Positions 41,904 to 49,511 of a stretch of DNA of 64,000 bases are shown here, piece after piece; the first letter of the stretch is position 1, and every line of letters starts with the position of its first letter. This stretch comes from Nonomuraea pusilla (GTDB taxonomy: Bacteria; Actinomycetota; Actinomycetes; Streptosporangiales; Streptosporangiaceae): assembly GCF_900109355.1 (NCBI RefSeq), contig NZ_FOBF01000030.1:1-64000 (forward strand), given 5' to 3'. Under the pieces are notes generated by a model. It saw only the letters and a program-made list of their open reading frames with translations. It had not been told where the DNA came from and did no database searches. Both the position numbers and the translations under genes were made by a program.

Positions 41904-42317
41904 ATGAGCAACTGGCGATTCCTGCTGCTGCCCGCGCTGCTGCTGGCCCTGGCGGCGCCCCCGGCCGAGGCGGCGGCCACACGTCCGAAGGTGCTGGTGG
42001 ACCTGCGCGAGGAGGGCGGCTTCGCGGGGCTGAAGGACCGCGTGACCGTCTACACCGACGGCTGCGCCCGCTTCAGCAGGCGTACCGGGCCGGTCGTGCG
42101 CAGGTGCCTGACGCGGGCCGAGCTGCGGGGCCTGCGCGGCGCGCTCGGGCACCTGCAGGTCGGCGGCTCGGAGCCGCAGCCGCAGGGGGCGGACTTCCTC
42201 GCGTACACGCTGTCCTACAAGGGCCACCGCGCGACCCGCTACCGCCTTCCGGAGACCTGGCAGCCGGTCGTGGGGCGGCTGGAGAAGGCGCTGACGAAGT
42301 ACTGGAAGGCCGGCTGA
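41904..42317 (+). CDS. secreted emfourin-like protein (putative M4 peptidase inhibitor)
   Basis: A 137-residue exported protein. Residues 1-24 form a signal peptide (AEA). The mature domain has EEGGFAGLKDRVTVYTDG near 40-57, L-T-RAELRGLRGAL near 75, and a C-terminal FLAYTLSYKGH...TRYRLPE. GGFAG at the end of the first strand, a middle helix and a Y-rich last sheet match the emfourin family, small inhibitors of M4 (protealysin/thermolysin) peptidases. Two Cys (near 57 and 69) are extra. The ATG at 41904 follows AAAGGGA; the earlier GTG would spoil the signal. An M4 peptidase is encoded 21 kb away, a possible but unproven partner. Confidence 0.6.
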   Translation: MSNWRFLLLPALLLALAAPPAEAAATRPKVLVDLREEGGFAGLKDRVTVYTDGCARFSRRTGPVVRRCLTRAELRGLRGALGHLQVGGSEPQPQGADFLAYTLSYKGHRATRYRLPETWQPVVGRLEKALTKYWKAG

Positions 42318-42335
42318 CCGTTCTCCATCAAGTGA

Positions 42336-42365
42336 TTGACCGGGAGGGCCCAGCCGAACTACGTT
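42336..42365 (+). promoter_or_regulatory. promoter abutting a start codon (leaderless tetR)
   Basis: TTGACC (42336-42341) and TACGTT (42360-42365) are 18 bp apart. The start would fall at about 42372-42373, the A of the TetR ATG, with no room for a ribosome site. Confidence 0.55.
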
Positions 42366-42372
42366 CTGCTGC

Positions 42373-43002
42373 ATGACACCTGCGGACAGCGGACAGGCCG
42401 CCGCGATCCTCAAGGTGGCGACCACGCTGTTCGCCGCGCTCGGCTACGACGGCACGTCCACGCGCCAGATCGCCGACGCGGCGGGGCTGAACATCGCCAC
42501 CGTGAACTACCACGTCGGCGGCAAGCGGGAGCTGTACCTCGCGGTCATGGAGGCCGCCCACCGGGCCGAGAAGGCGGCGCTCGACGACGCGCTCGGGCGC
42601 CTGCCCGGCGGCGACCCGGTCGGGGCGATCCACCGGCTGGTCGACGACTACCTCGACTTCTGCGTGGACAACCCCGAGGTGCCCGCCCTGTGGATGCACC
42701 GCTGGCTCTCCGACGCCGGCGACATCACCGAGCTGGAGCGCCAGTACGTGCAGCCGCTGGTGACCTCGGTGACCGCCGCGCTCGCGCCCGCGCTCGGCTC
42801 CGGCGTCATCGACCCCGAGGTGGACGTGGAGTACGCCATCTGGACGGTCATCTGGTGCGTCCACGGCTTCGCCAAGGGCGGCGTGCTCGACGGCGACGGC
42901 CGCCGCAGGAGCGCCGGCGACCGGGCGGCGCTGCGCCGCTTCCGCGCCCACCTCCACCGCACCCTCCACCTCGCCCTCGGCCTCCCCGGCCCCACCCCGT
43001 GA
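42373..43002 (+). CDS. TetR/AcrR-family regulator
   Basis: A 209-residue regulator. The helix-turn-helix (about residues 12-55) reads KVATTLFAALGYDGTSTRQI, then AGLNIATVNYHVGGKREL. The long helical C-domain contains ALWMHRWLSDAGDITELERQ, typical of the DUF1956-like (CecR-type) group. The mRNA is probably leaderless. Its stop overlaps the GTG of the next gene (GTGA), making it the first gene of a three-gene operon with a GPH transporter and a PLP lyase-like enzyme. It likely represses that operon; no clear palindrome is visible at its promoter. Confidence 0.88.
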   Translation: MTPADSGQAAAILKVATTLFAALGYDGTSTRQIADAAGLNIATVNYHVGGKRELYLAVMEAAHRAEKAALDDALGRLPGGDPVGAIHRLVDDYLDFCVDNPEVPALWMHRWLSDAGDITELERQYVQPLVTSVTAALAPALGSGVIDPEVDVEYAIWTVIWCVHGFAKGGVLDGDGRRRSAGDRAALRRFRAHLHRTLHLALGLPGPTP

Positions 43003-44477
43003 CCCGCCCCCCGGAAGACCCCGCTCCGGGGACCCGCCCCTTACCGCCCTCCGCCCGGGAGAAGACCACCCACCCGGAGGCGCACTCCCCCGCGCGGAAG
43101 GACCTCCGCGTGGAGAGGGCCTCCCCCACCCGGGAGGACGCTCGCCCCGAGGGGGCCCGCCCGGGTGGTGGGCGGCTGCTCGGGTACGGCGTGGGGTCGG
43201 TCGGCACCGGCGTCTTCTCGGCCGTCCCCGGCCTGCTGCTCCTGTACTACCTGACCGACACCCTGGGCGTCCCCGCCGCCGTCGGCGGAGCCGTCCTGAC
43301 CCTGCCCAAGATCTGGGACGTCCTGCTCAACCCGCTGGTCGGCGCGGCCAGCGACCGCGAGGCCGTCAGGACGGGACGCAGGACGCGGCTGCTGGCCGCC
43401 GGCTCCGCCGCGCTGCCGGTGGCGTTCGCGCTGATGTTCGCCGTGCCGGGCGGCATCGCGGGCGGCCTGCCCGGCGCGGTCTGGGCGGGCGCGGCGTTCC
43501 TGCTGGCCGCCACCGCGTTCGCCTGCTTCCAGGTGCCGTACGTGGCCCTGCCCGCCGAGATGTCGGGCAGCCCGGCGGTACGTACGCGGATCATGTCGTG
43601 GCGGGTGGTCTGCCTGACCGTCGGCATCCTGGTGGCGGGCGGGCTGGCCCCGGCGGTCGTGGACCTCTCGGGAGGCGGCAGGCCCGGTTACGCCGTCATG
43701 GGTGCGTCGGTCGGCGCGGTGATGGCGGCGGCGCTGGTGACGGCGACGCTCTCGACCCGCTGGGTGGAGTCCCGGCCAGGCCCCAGGCCGCTCGGCCTCG
43801 TGGCGGCCCTGCGCCTGGCCAGGGGCAGCCGGCCGTTCTTCGCCCTGCTGGCGGCGTTCGTGACGCAGGCGCTGGCGGTGGCGGTCATGCTGGCGGGCGC
43901 GCCGTACGTGGCGTCGTACCGGCTGGGCGACTACGGGCTGACGTCGCTGATGTTCGTCTGCCTGGTCGGGCCGAGCATCCCGGCCGTGCCGGCCTGGGCG
44001 CGCCTGGCCCGCAGGTACGGCGCGGTGCGCTGCTACCTCGCGGCGTCGGCGGCCTTCTGCGCGGTGGCGGTGGCGCTGGTGCCGTCGGTCGCGGCGGGCG
44101 GCCTGGCGGCGACGCTGGGGCTGACCGCGCTGGCGGGGGTCTGCTACGCCGCGCTGCAACTGCTGCCGCTGTCGCTGCTGCCCGACACCGTCCACGCCGA
44201 CGCCGCCCGCACCGGGCACGCGCAGGCGGGCGCGTTCACGGGGCTGTGGACGGCGGGCGAGACGGCCGGGCTGGCGCTCGGCCCGGGGCTGTTCGCGGGG
44301 GTGCTCGCCGTGTCGGGGTTCGTGTCGGCTCCGGTGGAGACGCCGGTCGCCCAGCCGCCGTCCGCGCTCACCGGGCTGCTGCTCGGCTTCACCGCGCTGC
44401 CCGCCCTGCTGATGCTGATCAGCCTGCCGTTCGTCGTCCGCTACGGCAGGCTCGCCCGCGAGAAGGAGACCGTGTGA
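42999..44477 (+). CDS. GPH-type MFS sugar/cation symporter with hexapeptide-repeat N-tail
   Basis: A 492-residue transporter. The first 55 or so residues are polar and repetitive, encoded by 18-bp repeats. The membrane part (about residues 60-485) has twelve segments with GPH (glycoside-pentoside-hexuronide) features: GYGVGSVGTGVFSAVPGLLL, then LTLPKIWDVLLNPLVGAASD with the conserved Asp/Asn, and FACFQVPYVALPAEM. The GTG at 42999 overlaps the TetR stop; a later GTG near 43109 would remove most of the tail. It is coupled to the PLP enzyme by another 4-nt overlap. The substrate is unknown; pairing with a lyase of phospho-amines suggests uptake or export of its substrate or product. Confidence 0.85.
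   Translation: MTRPPEDPAPGTRPLPPSAREKTTHPEAHSPARKDLRVERASPTREDARPEGARPGGGRLLGYGVGSVGTGVFSAVPGLLLLYYLTDTLGVPAAVGGAVLTLPKIWDVLLNPLVGAASDREAVRTGRRTRLLAAGSAALPVAFALMFAVPGGIAGGLPGAVWAGAAFLLAATAFACFQVPYVALPAEMSGSPAVRTRIMSWRVVCLTVGILVAGGLAPAVVDLSGGGRPGYAVMGASVGAVMAAALVTATLSTRWVESRPGPRPLGLVAALRLARGSRPFFALLAAFVTQALAVAVMLAGAPYVASYRLGDYGLTSLMFVCLVGPSIPAVPAWARLARRYGAVRCYLAASAAFCAVAVALVPSVAAGGLAATLGLTALAGVCYAALQLLPLSLLPDTVHADAARTGHAQAGAFTGLWTAGETAGLALGPGLFAGVLAVSGFVSAPVETPVAQPPSALTGLLLGFTALPALLMLISLPFVVRYGRLAREKETV
43050..43157 (+). repeat. six in-frame 18-bp repeats (hexapeptide array)
   Basis: Six codon-phased 18-bp units encode SAREKT, THPEAH, SPARKD, LRVERA, SPTRED and ARPEGA. The DNA consensus is close to CCCCCACCCGGGAGGAC. 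They form the charged N-terminal tail of the MFS transporter. A similar 18-bp array (shared core TGGA-N-GCCTCC) occurs in non-coding DNA at 51.6 kb. Confidence 0.65.
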
Positions 44478-45892
44478 ACCTGCCTGCCGCCGGACGCGCC
44501 GCCGAGGAGCTGCTCGCCGAGATCGCCCGCATGAAGGCGCACGACCTGCCGGTACGAGGCGGCCAGGTGACGGCCTACGTGTACGACACGGGCCGCGCCG
44601 AGGTGCACGACGCGGCGATCCGCGCCTACGTCGAGATGCTGGAGGTCAACTGCCTCGACCCGACGGCGTTCCCGAGCGTGGTGGAGATGGAGAAGCAGGT
44701 CGTGGGCGCGGTCGCGGACCTGCTCGGCGGCGGCCACGGCGTCTTCACCAGCGGCGGCACCGAGTCGATCATGCTGGCCGTGAAGGCGGCCCGCGACCTG
44801 GCGGGGCGGCCCGACCCCGTCGTGGTGCTGCCGGTCACCGCGCACCCGGCCTTCCACAAGGCGGCCCACTACCTGGGGGTCGAGGTGCGGGCCGTGCCGG
44901 TGGACCTGGAGACGTACAAGGTGACGGCGCGGGCGGTGCGGGAGGCGATCGACGAGCGGACGGTGCTGGTGGTGGCGTCGGCGCCGTCGTACCCGCAGGG
45001 CGTGATCGACCCGGTGGAGGAGGTCGCGGCGGTGGCGGCGGCGGCCGGGGTGCCGTGCCACGTCGACGCGTGCGTGGGCGGCTGGCTGCTGCCGTGGCTG
45101 CGGGCGGCGGGCGCGCACGTCCCGCCGTTCGACCTGTCGGTGCCGGGCGTGACGTCGATCTCGTGCGACCTGCACAAGTTCGGTTACGCGCCGAAGGGCG
45201 CCTCGGTCGTGCTGTTCGCCGACCCGGCGGCGCGGCGCGGGGCGTACTTCGCCTCGGCGGCCTGGCCGGGCTACACCGTGATCAACGCGACCGTGCAGAG
45301 CTCCAGGTCGGCGGGGCCGCTGGGCGGAGCGTGGGCCACGCTGCAGGCGCTGGGCCGTGAGGGGTACGAGGCGCTGGGCCGGGCCACGCTGGAGGCGGCG
45401 AGGAGGCTGCGCGAGGGGGTCGCGGCGATCCCCGGGCTGCGGGTGCTGGGCGAGCCCGAGTCGTCGCTCGTGGCGTTCACCGGCTCGGACGTGGACGTGT
45501 TCGTGCTGGCCGACGAGGCGCGGTCGCGCGGCTGGTTCCTGCAGCCGCAGCTGTCGTACGCGGGCATCCCGGCGAACCTGCACGTCACCGTGACCGGCGT
45601 GACGCTCGCGGGTGTGGACGCCATGCTCAAGGTCATCGCCGAGTCGGCCGAGGCGGCCAGGGGGCGCGGCCCGGTGCGGCTGCCGGACGGGCTGGTGGAG
45701 CTGATCGCGGGCATGGACCTGGACGCGCTCGACGACGCGACGTTCGCGGAGCTCGCCGCGTCGGTGGGCGTGGACCTCCGGCCGGAAGCAGGCGGCGCGG
45801 GGATGGCGACGGTCAACACGGTGCTGGACGCACTGCCCGCCGCCGCCCGGGAGGCCGTGCTCGTGCGTTTCCTGTCGGTGCTCTACTCCTAG
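44474..45892 (+). CDS. PLP-dependent lyase/decarboxylase similar to sphingosine-1-phosphate lyase
   Basis: A 472-residue fold-type-I PLP enzyme. FTSGGTESIMLAVKAARD (near residue 95) binds the cofactor phosphate, HVDACVGGWLLPWL (near 197) holds the Asp contacting the pyridine N, and SCDLHKFGYAPKGASVVLF (near 235) holds the Schiff-base Lys. The HKFGYAPKG version is that of sphingosine-1-phosphate lyase (Dpl1/SPL) rather than glutamate decarboxylase. No membrane helix is present, as in bacterial homologues. The GTG start overlaps the transporter stop (GTGA). It is the last gene of the TetR-MFS-lyase operon. It may split long-chain-base phosphates or decarboxylate an amino acid; the choice is open. 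Confidence 0.85.
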   Translation: MNLPAAGRAAEELLAEIARMKAHDLPVRGGQVTAYVYDTGRAEVHDAAIRAYVEMLEVNCLDPTAFPSVVEMEKQVVGAVADLLGGGHGVFTSGGTESIMLAVKAARDLAGRPDPVVVLPVTAHPAFHKAAHYLGVEVRAVPVDLETYKVTARAVREAIDERTVLVVASAPSYPQGVIDPVEEVAAVAAAAGVPCHVDACVGGWLLPWLRAAGAHVPPFDLSVPGVTSISCDLHKFGYAPKGASVVLFADPAARRGAYFASAAWPGYTVINATVQSSRSAGPLGGAWATLQALGREGYEALGRATLEAARRLREGVAAIPGLRVLGEPESSLVAFTGSDVDVFVLADEARSRGWFLQPQLSYAGIPANLHVTVTGVTLAGVDAMLKVIAESAEAARGRGPVRLPDGLVELIAGMDLDALDDATFAELAASVGVDLRPEAGGAGMATVNTVLDALPAAAREAVLVRFLSVLYS

Positions 45893-45991
45893 GGACGGAG
45901 CCGGGAGCCTGCCCGCCGCCCGCCCGGCCCAGGCGATCGGAGGAGCCGGAGCTCAGCGGGCGGGCGGTGGCGCGCGGCTACACTCGGCCGG

Positions 45992-46561
45992 GTGTCCAGA
46001 CGACAGGAGATCGCCGACGTGGCGATCGGGCTCCTCGCCGCGGAGGGCGTGCGCGGTCTGACCCACCGCGCCGTCGATCGGGCGGCAGGCCTGCCGCAGG
46101 GCTCCACGTCGTACTACTTCCGCACGCGGCAGGCGCTGCTCCAGGCCGCGGTCGAACGCCTGGCCGAGCACACCGCCGCCGAGGTCGCCGCGCTGCGGCG
46201 GCGGCTGCAGGCGTCCGCGGGCGGGCGGGAGGGCCTGGTCGAGGCGGTGGCCTGGCTCGTCGGACAGTGGCTCACGACCAGCCGCGACCGCCAGCTGGCC
46301 AGGTACGAGCTCTCGCTGGAGGCCACCCGCCGCCCGGAACTGCGCGAGGTGCTCGCGGCCAACCGCGCCCACCTGCGCGCCCTCGCCACCGGGCTGCTGG
46401 ACGCTTCCGGCATCCCCGACGCCGGCGTGTGGGCCGGCGACCTGATCGCGTACGCCGACGGCCTGCTTCTGGACCGGCTGTTCACCCAGGACCCCGGCGC
46501 GGCGGTCCCCGACCTGCGTCCCAAGATCCGCGCACTGCTCGCCACCGTCGGCGAGCGCTGA
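45992..46561 (+). CDS. TetR-family regulator
   Basis: A 189-residue regulator. The helix-turn-helix (residues 5-48) reads IADVAIGLLAAEGVRGLTHR, then AGLPQGSTSYYFRTRQAL. The C-domain fits the TetR_C_6/BetI-like layout (LATGLLDASGIPDAGVWAGD). GTG at 45992; TACACT (45979-45984) lies 7 nt before it, so the mRNA may be leaderless. Downstream, after 106 bp, is a P450 gene with two tandem palindromes, the probable operator of this protein. Confidence 0.88.
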   Translation: MSRRQEIADVAIGLLAAEGVRGLTHRAVDRAAGLPQGSTSYYFRTRQALLQAAVERLAEHTAAEVAALRRRLQASAGGREGLVEAVAWLVGQWLTTSRDRQLARYELSLEATRRPELREVLAANRAHLRALATGLLDASGIPDAGVWAGDLIAYADGLLLDRLFTQDPGAAVPDLRPKIRALLATVGER

Positions 46562-46608
46562 CCCGCTCACCCGGCATCCCCTGAGGGCACCGGCGCCCGC
46601 CTCCGATA

Positions 46609-46642
46609 CTCTACGCCTGTAGAGCCTCTACAGATGTAGAGG
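46609..46642. promoter_or_regulatory. tandem TetR-type operators upstream of P450
   Basis: CTCTAC-GCCT-GTAGAG (46609-46624) is directly followed by CCTCTAC-AGAT-GTAGAGG (46625-46642). Both arms are perfect. The first overlaps a possible -10 (GATACT, 46605-46610). Centres are 17 bp apart, so two dimers could bind side by side. They lie 26-59 bp before the P450 ATG. Confidence 0.65.
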
Positions 46643-46667
46643 GTCCCGTGTCCGCGAGGAGCCGATC

Positions 46668-47852
46668 ATGACCCTTGTCTTCCCCGTCGACCGCCCGTCG
46701 CCCTTCGACCCGCCGGAGGACCTGCGACGCTGGCGGGAACAGGCGCCCCTGCACCCCATGAGCTATCCGGGCGGCCACGAGGGCTGGCTCGTGACCGGAT
46801 ACGCGGCCGCGCGCGCCGTGCTGGCCGACCCCCGCTTCAGCAGCAGGCTGGAGAACCTGCGCTGGCCGATCGCCTGGGAGGGGCTCGACCCCGACGGCTT
46901 CGTCCAGCCGCCGGGCTTCTTCCTGCAGCTCGACCCGCCCGACCACACCCGCCTGCGCCGCCACCTGTCCGCCCAGTTCACCGTGCGGAGGCTGAACGCG
47001 CTGGAGCCCGCGATCGAACGGATCACCGCCCAGACCCTCGACGCCATGGCGGCGAAGGGCGCGCCCGCCGACCTGGTGCAGGAGTTCGCCCTGCCCGTGC
47101 CCTCCCTGGTCATCTGCGAACTGCTCGGCATCCCGTACGCCGACCGCGACCGCTTCCAGCGCGACTCCGCCGCCGCCCTGCGTGTCGGGTCCACCAAGGA
47201 GGAGGTCACCACGGCGATGACCTCCCTGTTCGGCTACCTGTACGAGCTCGTCGCCGCCAAACGCGCCCAGCCGGCGGACGATCTGCTCAGCGGCCTGGTC
47301 ACGGGCGGGGAGCTGCCGGCCGAGGAGATCACCGGCATGGCGATGCTGCTCCTGGTCGCCGGCCACGAGACCACGGCCTCCATGCTCGGCCTCGGCACGT
47401 ACGCGCTGCTGGAGCACCCGCGCCAGCTCGCCGCGCTGCGCGCGGACCCCTCCCTCTGGGACGGCGCGGTCGAGGAGCTGCTGCGTCACCTGTCCGTCGC
47501 CCACCTCGGGCCGCTCCGGGCCGCCCTGGAGGACGTCGAGATCGCCGGGCGGACGATCAGGAAGGGCCAGGTGGTGACGCTCTCCATCCCCGCCGCCAAC
47601 CGCGACCCCGAGCGCTTCGACGACCCCGAGACGCTGGACGTCACCAAACCCGCCAGATCCGGCCACCTGGCCTTCGGCCACGGCATCCACCAGTGCCTCG
47701 GCCACCAGCTCGCCAGGATCGAGATGCGCGTCGCGTACCGGGCGCTGTTCGACCGCTTCCCGCACCTGCGGCTGGCGGTGCCGCCGGAGGAGGTGCCCAT
47801 GCGTACGGACATGACGATCTACGGCGTGCGCCGCCTGCCCGTCTCCTGGTGA
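46668..47852 (+). CDS. cytochrome P450
   Basis: A 394-residue soluble class-I P450. The I-helix oxygen motif is LLLVAGHETTAS (near residue 230), the K-helix ExxR is EELLRHL (near 270), and the heme loop is FGHGIHQCLGHQLAR (Cys near 344). These are standard for bacterial monooxygenases. The ATG follows GCGAGGAGCC. No ferredoxin or reductase gene is adjacent, so electrons must come from elsewhere. Control by the upstream TetR through tandem operators is likely. Family-level placement (CYP105/107-like) is a guess; the substrate is unknown. Confidence 0.93.
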   Translation: MTLVFPVDRPSPFDPPEDLRRWREQAPLHPMSYPGGHEGWLVTGYAAARAVLADPRFSSRLENLRWPIAWEGLDPDGFVQPPGFFLQLDPPDHTRLRRHLSAQFTVRRLNALEPAIERITAQTLDAMAAKGAPADLVQEFALPVPSLVICELLGIPYADRDRFQRDSAAALRVGSTKEEVTTAMTSLFGYLYELVAAKRAQPADDLLSGLVTGGELPAEEITGMAMLLLVAGHETTASMLGLGTYALLEHPRQLAALRADPSLWDGAVEELLRHLSVAHLGPLRAALEDVEIAGRTIRKGQVVTLSIPAANRDPERFDDPETLDVTKPARSGHLAFGHGIHQCLGHQLARIEMRVAYRALFDRFPHLRLAVPPEEVPMRTDMTIYGVRRLPVSW

Positions 47853-47861
47853 CCGAGGGGC

Positions 47862-48031
47862 GCAGGCCCCCGCGGCGAGCTGCGCCCCGACCTCTACGTC
47901 GAGGCGCTGTTCGACCAGCTCTCCGGAGCGCTGTACTACGCGTCCTCGTCACCGGGCTGCCGGTGGACCGCGCGTACGCGGAGCGACTCACCGCCACCGC
48001 GCTGCGCGGTGCCGCCCGAGAGAGGAACTGA
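47862..48031 (+). pseudogene. C-terminal remnant of a TetR regulator (frameshifted)
   Basis: One frame reads GELRPDLYVEALFDQLSGAL then YY up to 47939. Shifting by one base, the next frame continues VLVTGLPVDRAYAERLTATA and ends LRGAARERN with a stop at 48031. Together this is the usual end of a TetR_C domain (DLLSGALYYRLLVTG-P-D-AYAERL). One base is missing at about 47940, and the DNA-binding half is gone: the fragment starts right after the P450 stop. Confidence 0.7.
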
Positions 48032-48164
48032 CCGACATGTCGATCTTCACCGCGAAGACCGTGCCGTTTCGCTCGACGATGGTGACCTCGCGGAGGTAGT
48101 GGGCGGCATTGATCTGATCGCCGAGTCGTTCCCGGGGTTTCTCGAATACCCATGCGAGCGTCCG
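48032..48164 (-). pseudogene. fragment of a Phd/YefM-like antitoxin
   Basis: On the minus strand a frame reads RTLAWVFEKPRERLGDQINA, then AHYLREVTIVERNGTVFAV and KIDMS. The pattern (R-R-L-x-D-x-I-N-A-A, then EVT-I-V-x-RNG-x-x-A-V) matches the middle of Phd/YefM-type antitoxins, which bind their toxin and operator. No proper start or tail is present and no toxin gene lies nearby. It ends about 15 bp before the tnpB start, so insertion of that element may have cut it. Confidence 0.45.
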
Positions 48165-48179
48165 TAGATCCGTACACTC

Positions 48180-49418
48180 ATGGCCGTGCAGCTCAGGTAC
48201 AACGTCCGCCTCTACCCGACGCCGGGCCAGCGTCAAGCCCTCGCACGGGCGTTCGGGTGCGCCAGGGTGGTGTTCAACGACGGGCTGCGCGCACGGCAGG
48301 CCGCCCGGGAACAAGGCCTGCCGTACATCGGCGACGGTGACCTGTCCAAGCGGGTGATCACCGAGGCGAAGAAGTCTCCGGAACGCTCCTGGCTGGGTGA
48401 GGTGTCCGCCGTGGTGTTACAGCAGGCGCTCGCCGACCTGAACACCGCCTGCCGCAACTTCTTCGCCTCGCTGTCAGGCAAGCGGAAGGGGCCGAAAGTG
48501 GCTGCGCCCCGCTTTCGGTCCAAGAGGGACAACCGGCAGGCGATCCGCTTCACCAAGAACGCCCGCTTTGCCATCACCCCAGGCGGGGAGCTGCGGCTGC
48601 CGAAGATCGGTGACGTCGCGGTGCGCTGGTCGCGTGCCCTGCCCGCCGAACCGTCCTCGGTGACGGTGGTCAAGGACGCGGCGGGGCGGTACTTCGCCTC
48701 GTTCGTGGTCGAGGTCACCGAAAAGCCTCTCCCGCGGGCCGCGCCAGAGGCCGGGATCGACCTCGGGCTGGGGCACTTCGCCGTCCTGTCCGACGGGCGG
48801 AAGATCGGCTTCCCGCGTTTCCTGCGCCGGGCCGAGAAGAAACTCAAGCGGCTCCAGCGGGCGCTCGCTCGCAAGGCCAAGGGGTCGAACAACCGGGCCA
48901 AGGCCCGGCTGAAGGTTGCCCGCCAGTACGCGAAGGTCGCCGATGCGCGCCGCGAGTTCCACCACCGGGAATCCACGAAGCTGATCCGCGAGAACCAAGC
49001 GATCTACGTGGAAGACCTGGCCGTGAACGGACTGGCGCGTACCCGGCTGGCCAAGAGCGTGCACGACGCGGGCTGGTCGGCGTTCGTCGGGATGCTGGAG
49101 TACAAGGCTCGCCTGTACGGGCGTACGTTCCACCGGATCGACCGGTGGTTCCCCTCCTCCAAGCTCTGCTCGGCATGCGGAGCAGTGGCCGAGTCGATGC
49201 CGCTGAACGTCCGGTCGTGGACCTGCCCCTGCGGGGCGGTCCACGACCGGGACGTCAACGCCGCGAAGAACATCCTCGCCGCCGGACGGGCGGAGAGGTT
49301 AAACGCCTCTCACGAAAGTGGGCGGGACGGCGCACGCCGTTCCGGTGGAGGGCAGGTAAGACCACCTCACCAGGTGGCACAACCCGTTGAAGCAGGAAGC
49401 CTCAGAGGTGCCGCATGA
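48180..49418 (+). CDS. tnpB: TnpB RNA-guided nuclease (IS200/IS605)
   Basis: A 412-residue TnpB, ancestor-type of Cas12. The N-terminal OrfB helix-turn-helix region begins RYNVRLYPTPGQRQALARAF. The RuvC-like core has Asp194 in GIDLGLGHF, Glu278 in IYVEDLAVNGL, and Asp358 in VHDRDVNAAKNIL. The zinc ribbon is CSAC (330-333) with CPC (349-351). All catalytic residues are intact. The C-terminal 35 residues are basic/disordered and their DNA doubles as the omega-RNA. The protein should cut DNA matching the guide next to the right end. With no tnpA beside it, its mobility depends on a transposase in trans. The lower GC and AAG-rich codon use differ from neighbours, suggesting transfer. Confidence 0.95.
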   Translation: MAVQLRYNVRLYPTPGQRQALARAFGCARVVFNDGLRARQAAREQGLPYIGDGDLSKRVITEAKKSPERSWLGEVSAVVLQQALADLNTACRNFFASLSGKRKGPKVAAPRFRSKRDNRQAIRFTKNARFAITPGGELRLPKIGDVAVRWSRALPAEPSSVTVVKDAAGRYFASFVVEVTEKPLPRAAPEAGIDLGLGHFAVLSDGRKIGFPRFLRRAEKKLKRLQRALARKAKGSNNRAKARLKVARQYAKVADARREFHHRESTKLIRENQAIYVEDLAVNGLARTRLAKSVHDAGWSAFVGMLEYKARLYGRTFHRIDRWFPSSKLCSACGAVAESMPLNVRSWTCPCGAVHDRDVNAAKNILAAGRAERLNASHESGRDGARRSGGGQVRPPHQVAQPVEAGSLRGAA

Positions 49419-49468
49419 ACACGCGGCACGGACTGAATCCTCGGCTTTCAAGCCGGGGAGCGCGTCAA
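49310..49468 (+). ncRNA. omega-RNA (reRNA) scaffold of TnpB
   Basis: The 3' part of tnpB and its flank fold into four hairpins: ACGGCG/CGCCGT (49327-49340), CCACCT/AGGTGG (49362-49377), GTGCCGC/GCGGCAC (49408-49429) and a final CCTCGGCTT/AAGCCGGGG (49439-49458). The terminal hairpin preceded by GAATCC and followed by a short purine-rich run is the standard end of IS605-type omega-RNAs. The guide would be the next roughly 16-20 nt, 49469-49488 (GACAACCACTTC...). The 5' end is approximate. Confidence 0.7.
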
Positions 49469-49511
49469 GACAACCACTTCGTGCGAAGCGCCGCCTGGGA
49501 CGCCAGGTAGC

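Larger units (their letters stand above)
48165..49468 (+). mobile_element. IS200/IS605-superfamily tnpB-only element
   Basis: A short element with tnpB as its only protein gene and an omega-RNA at its right end. The right boundary is set after the terminal hairpin and the GTCAA at 49464-49468. The left boundary is uncertain; it must lie after the antitoxin fragment (48164) and before the ATG at 48180, unless the fragment itself is inside the element. No tnpA transposase, inverted repeats or target duplication is seen, as expected for this superfamily. It lies between decayed genes and the 3' end of a glycoside hydrolase-like gene. Confidence 0.7.

Noticed and set aside
48173..48178. TACACT directly before the tnpB ATG as a leaderless -10
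   Set aside because: The hexamer ends 1 nt before the ATG, so transcription from it would start inside the gene.
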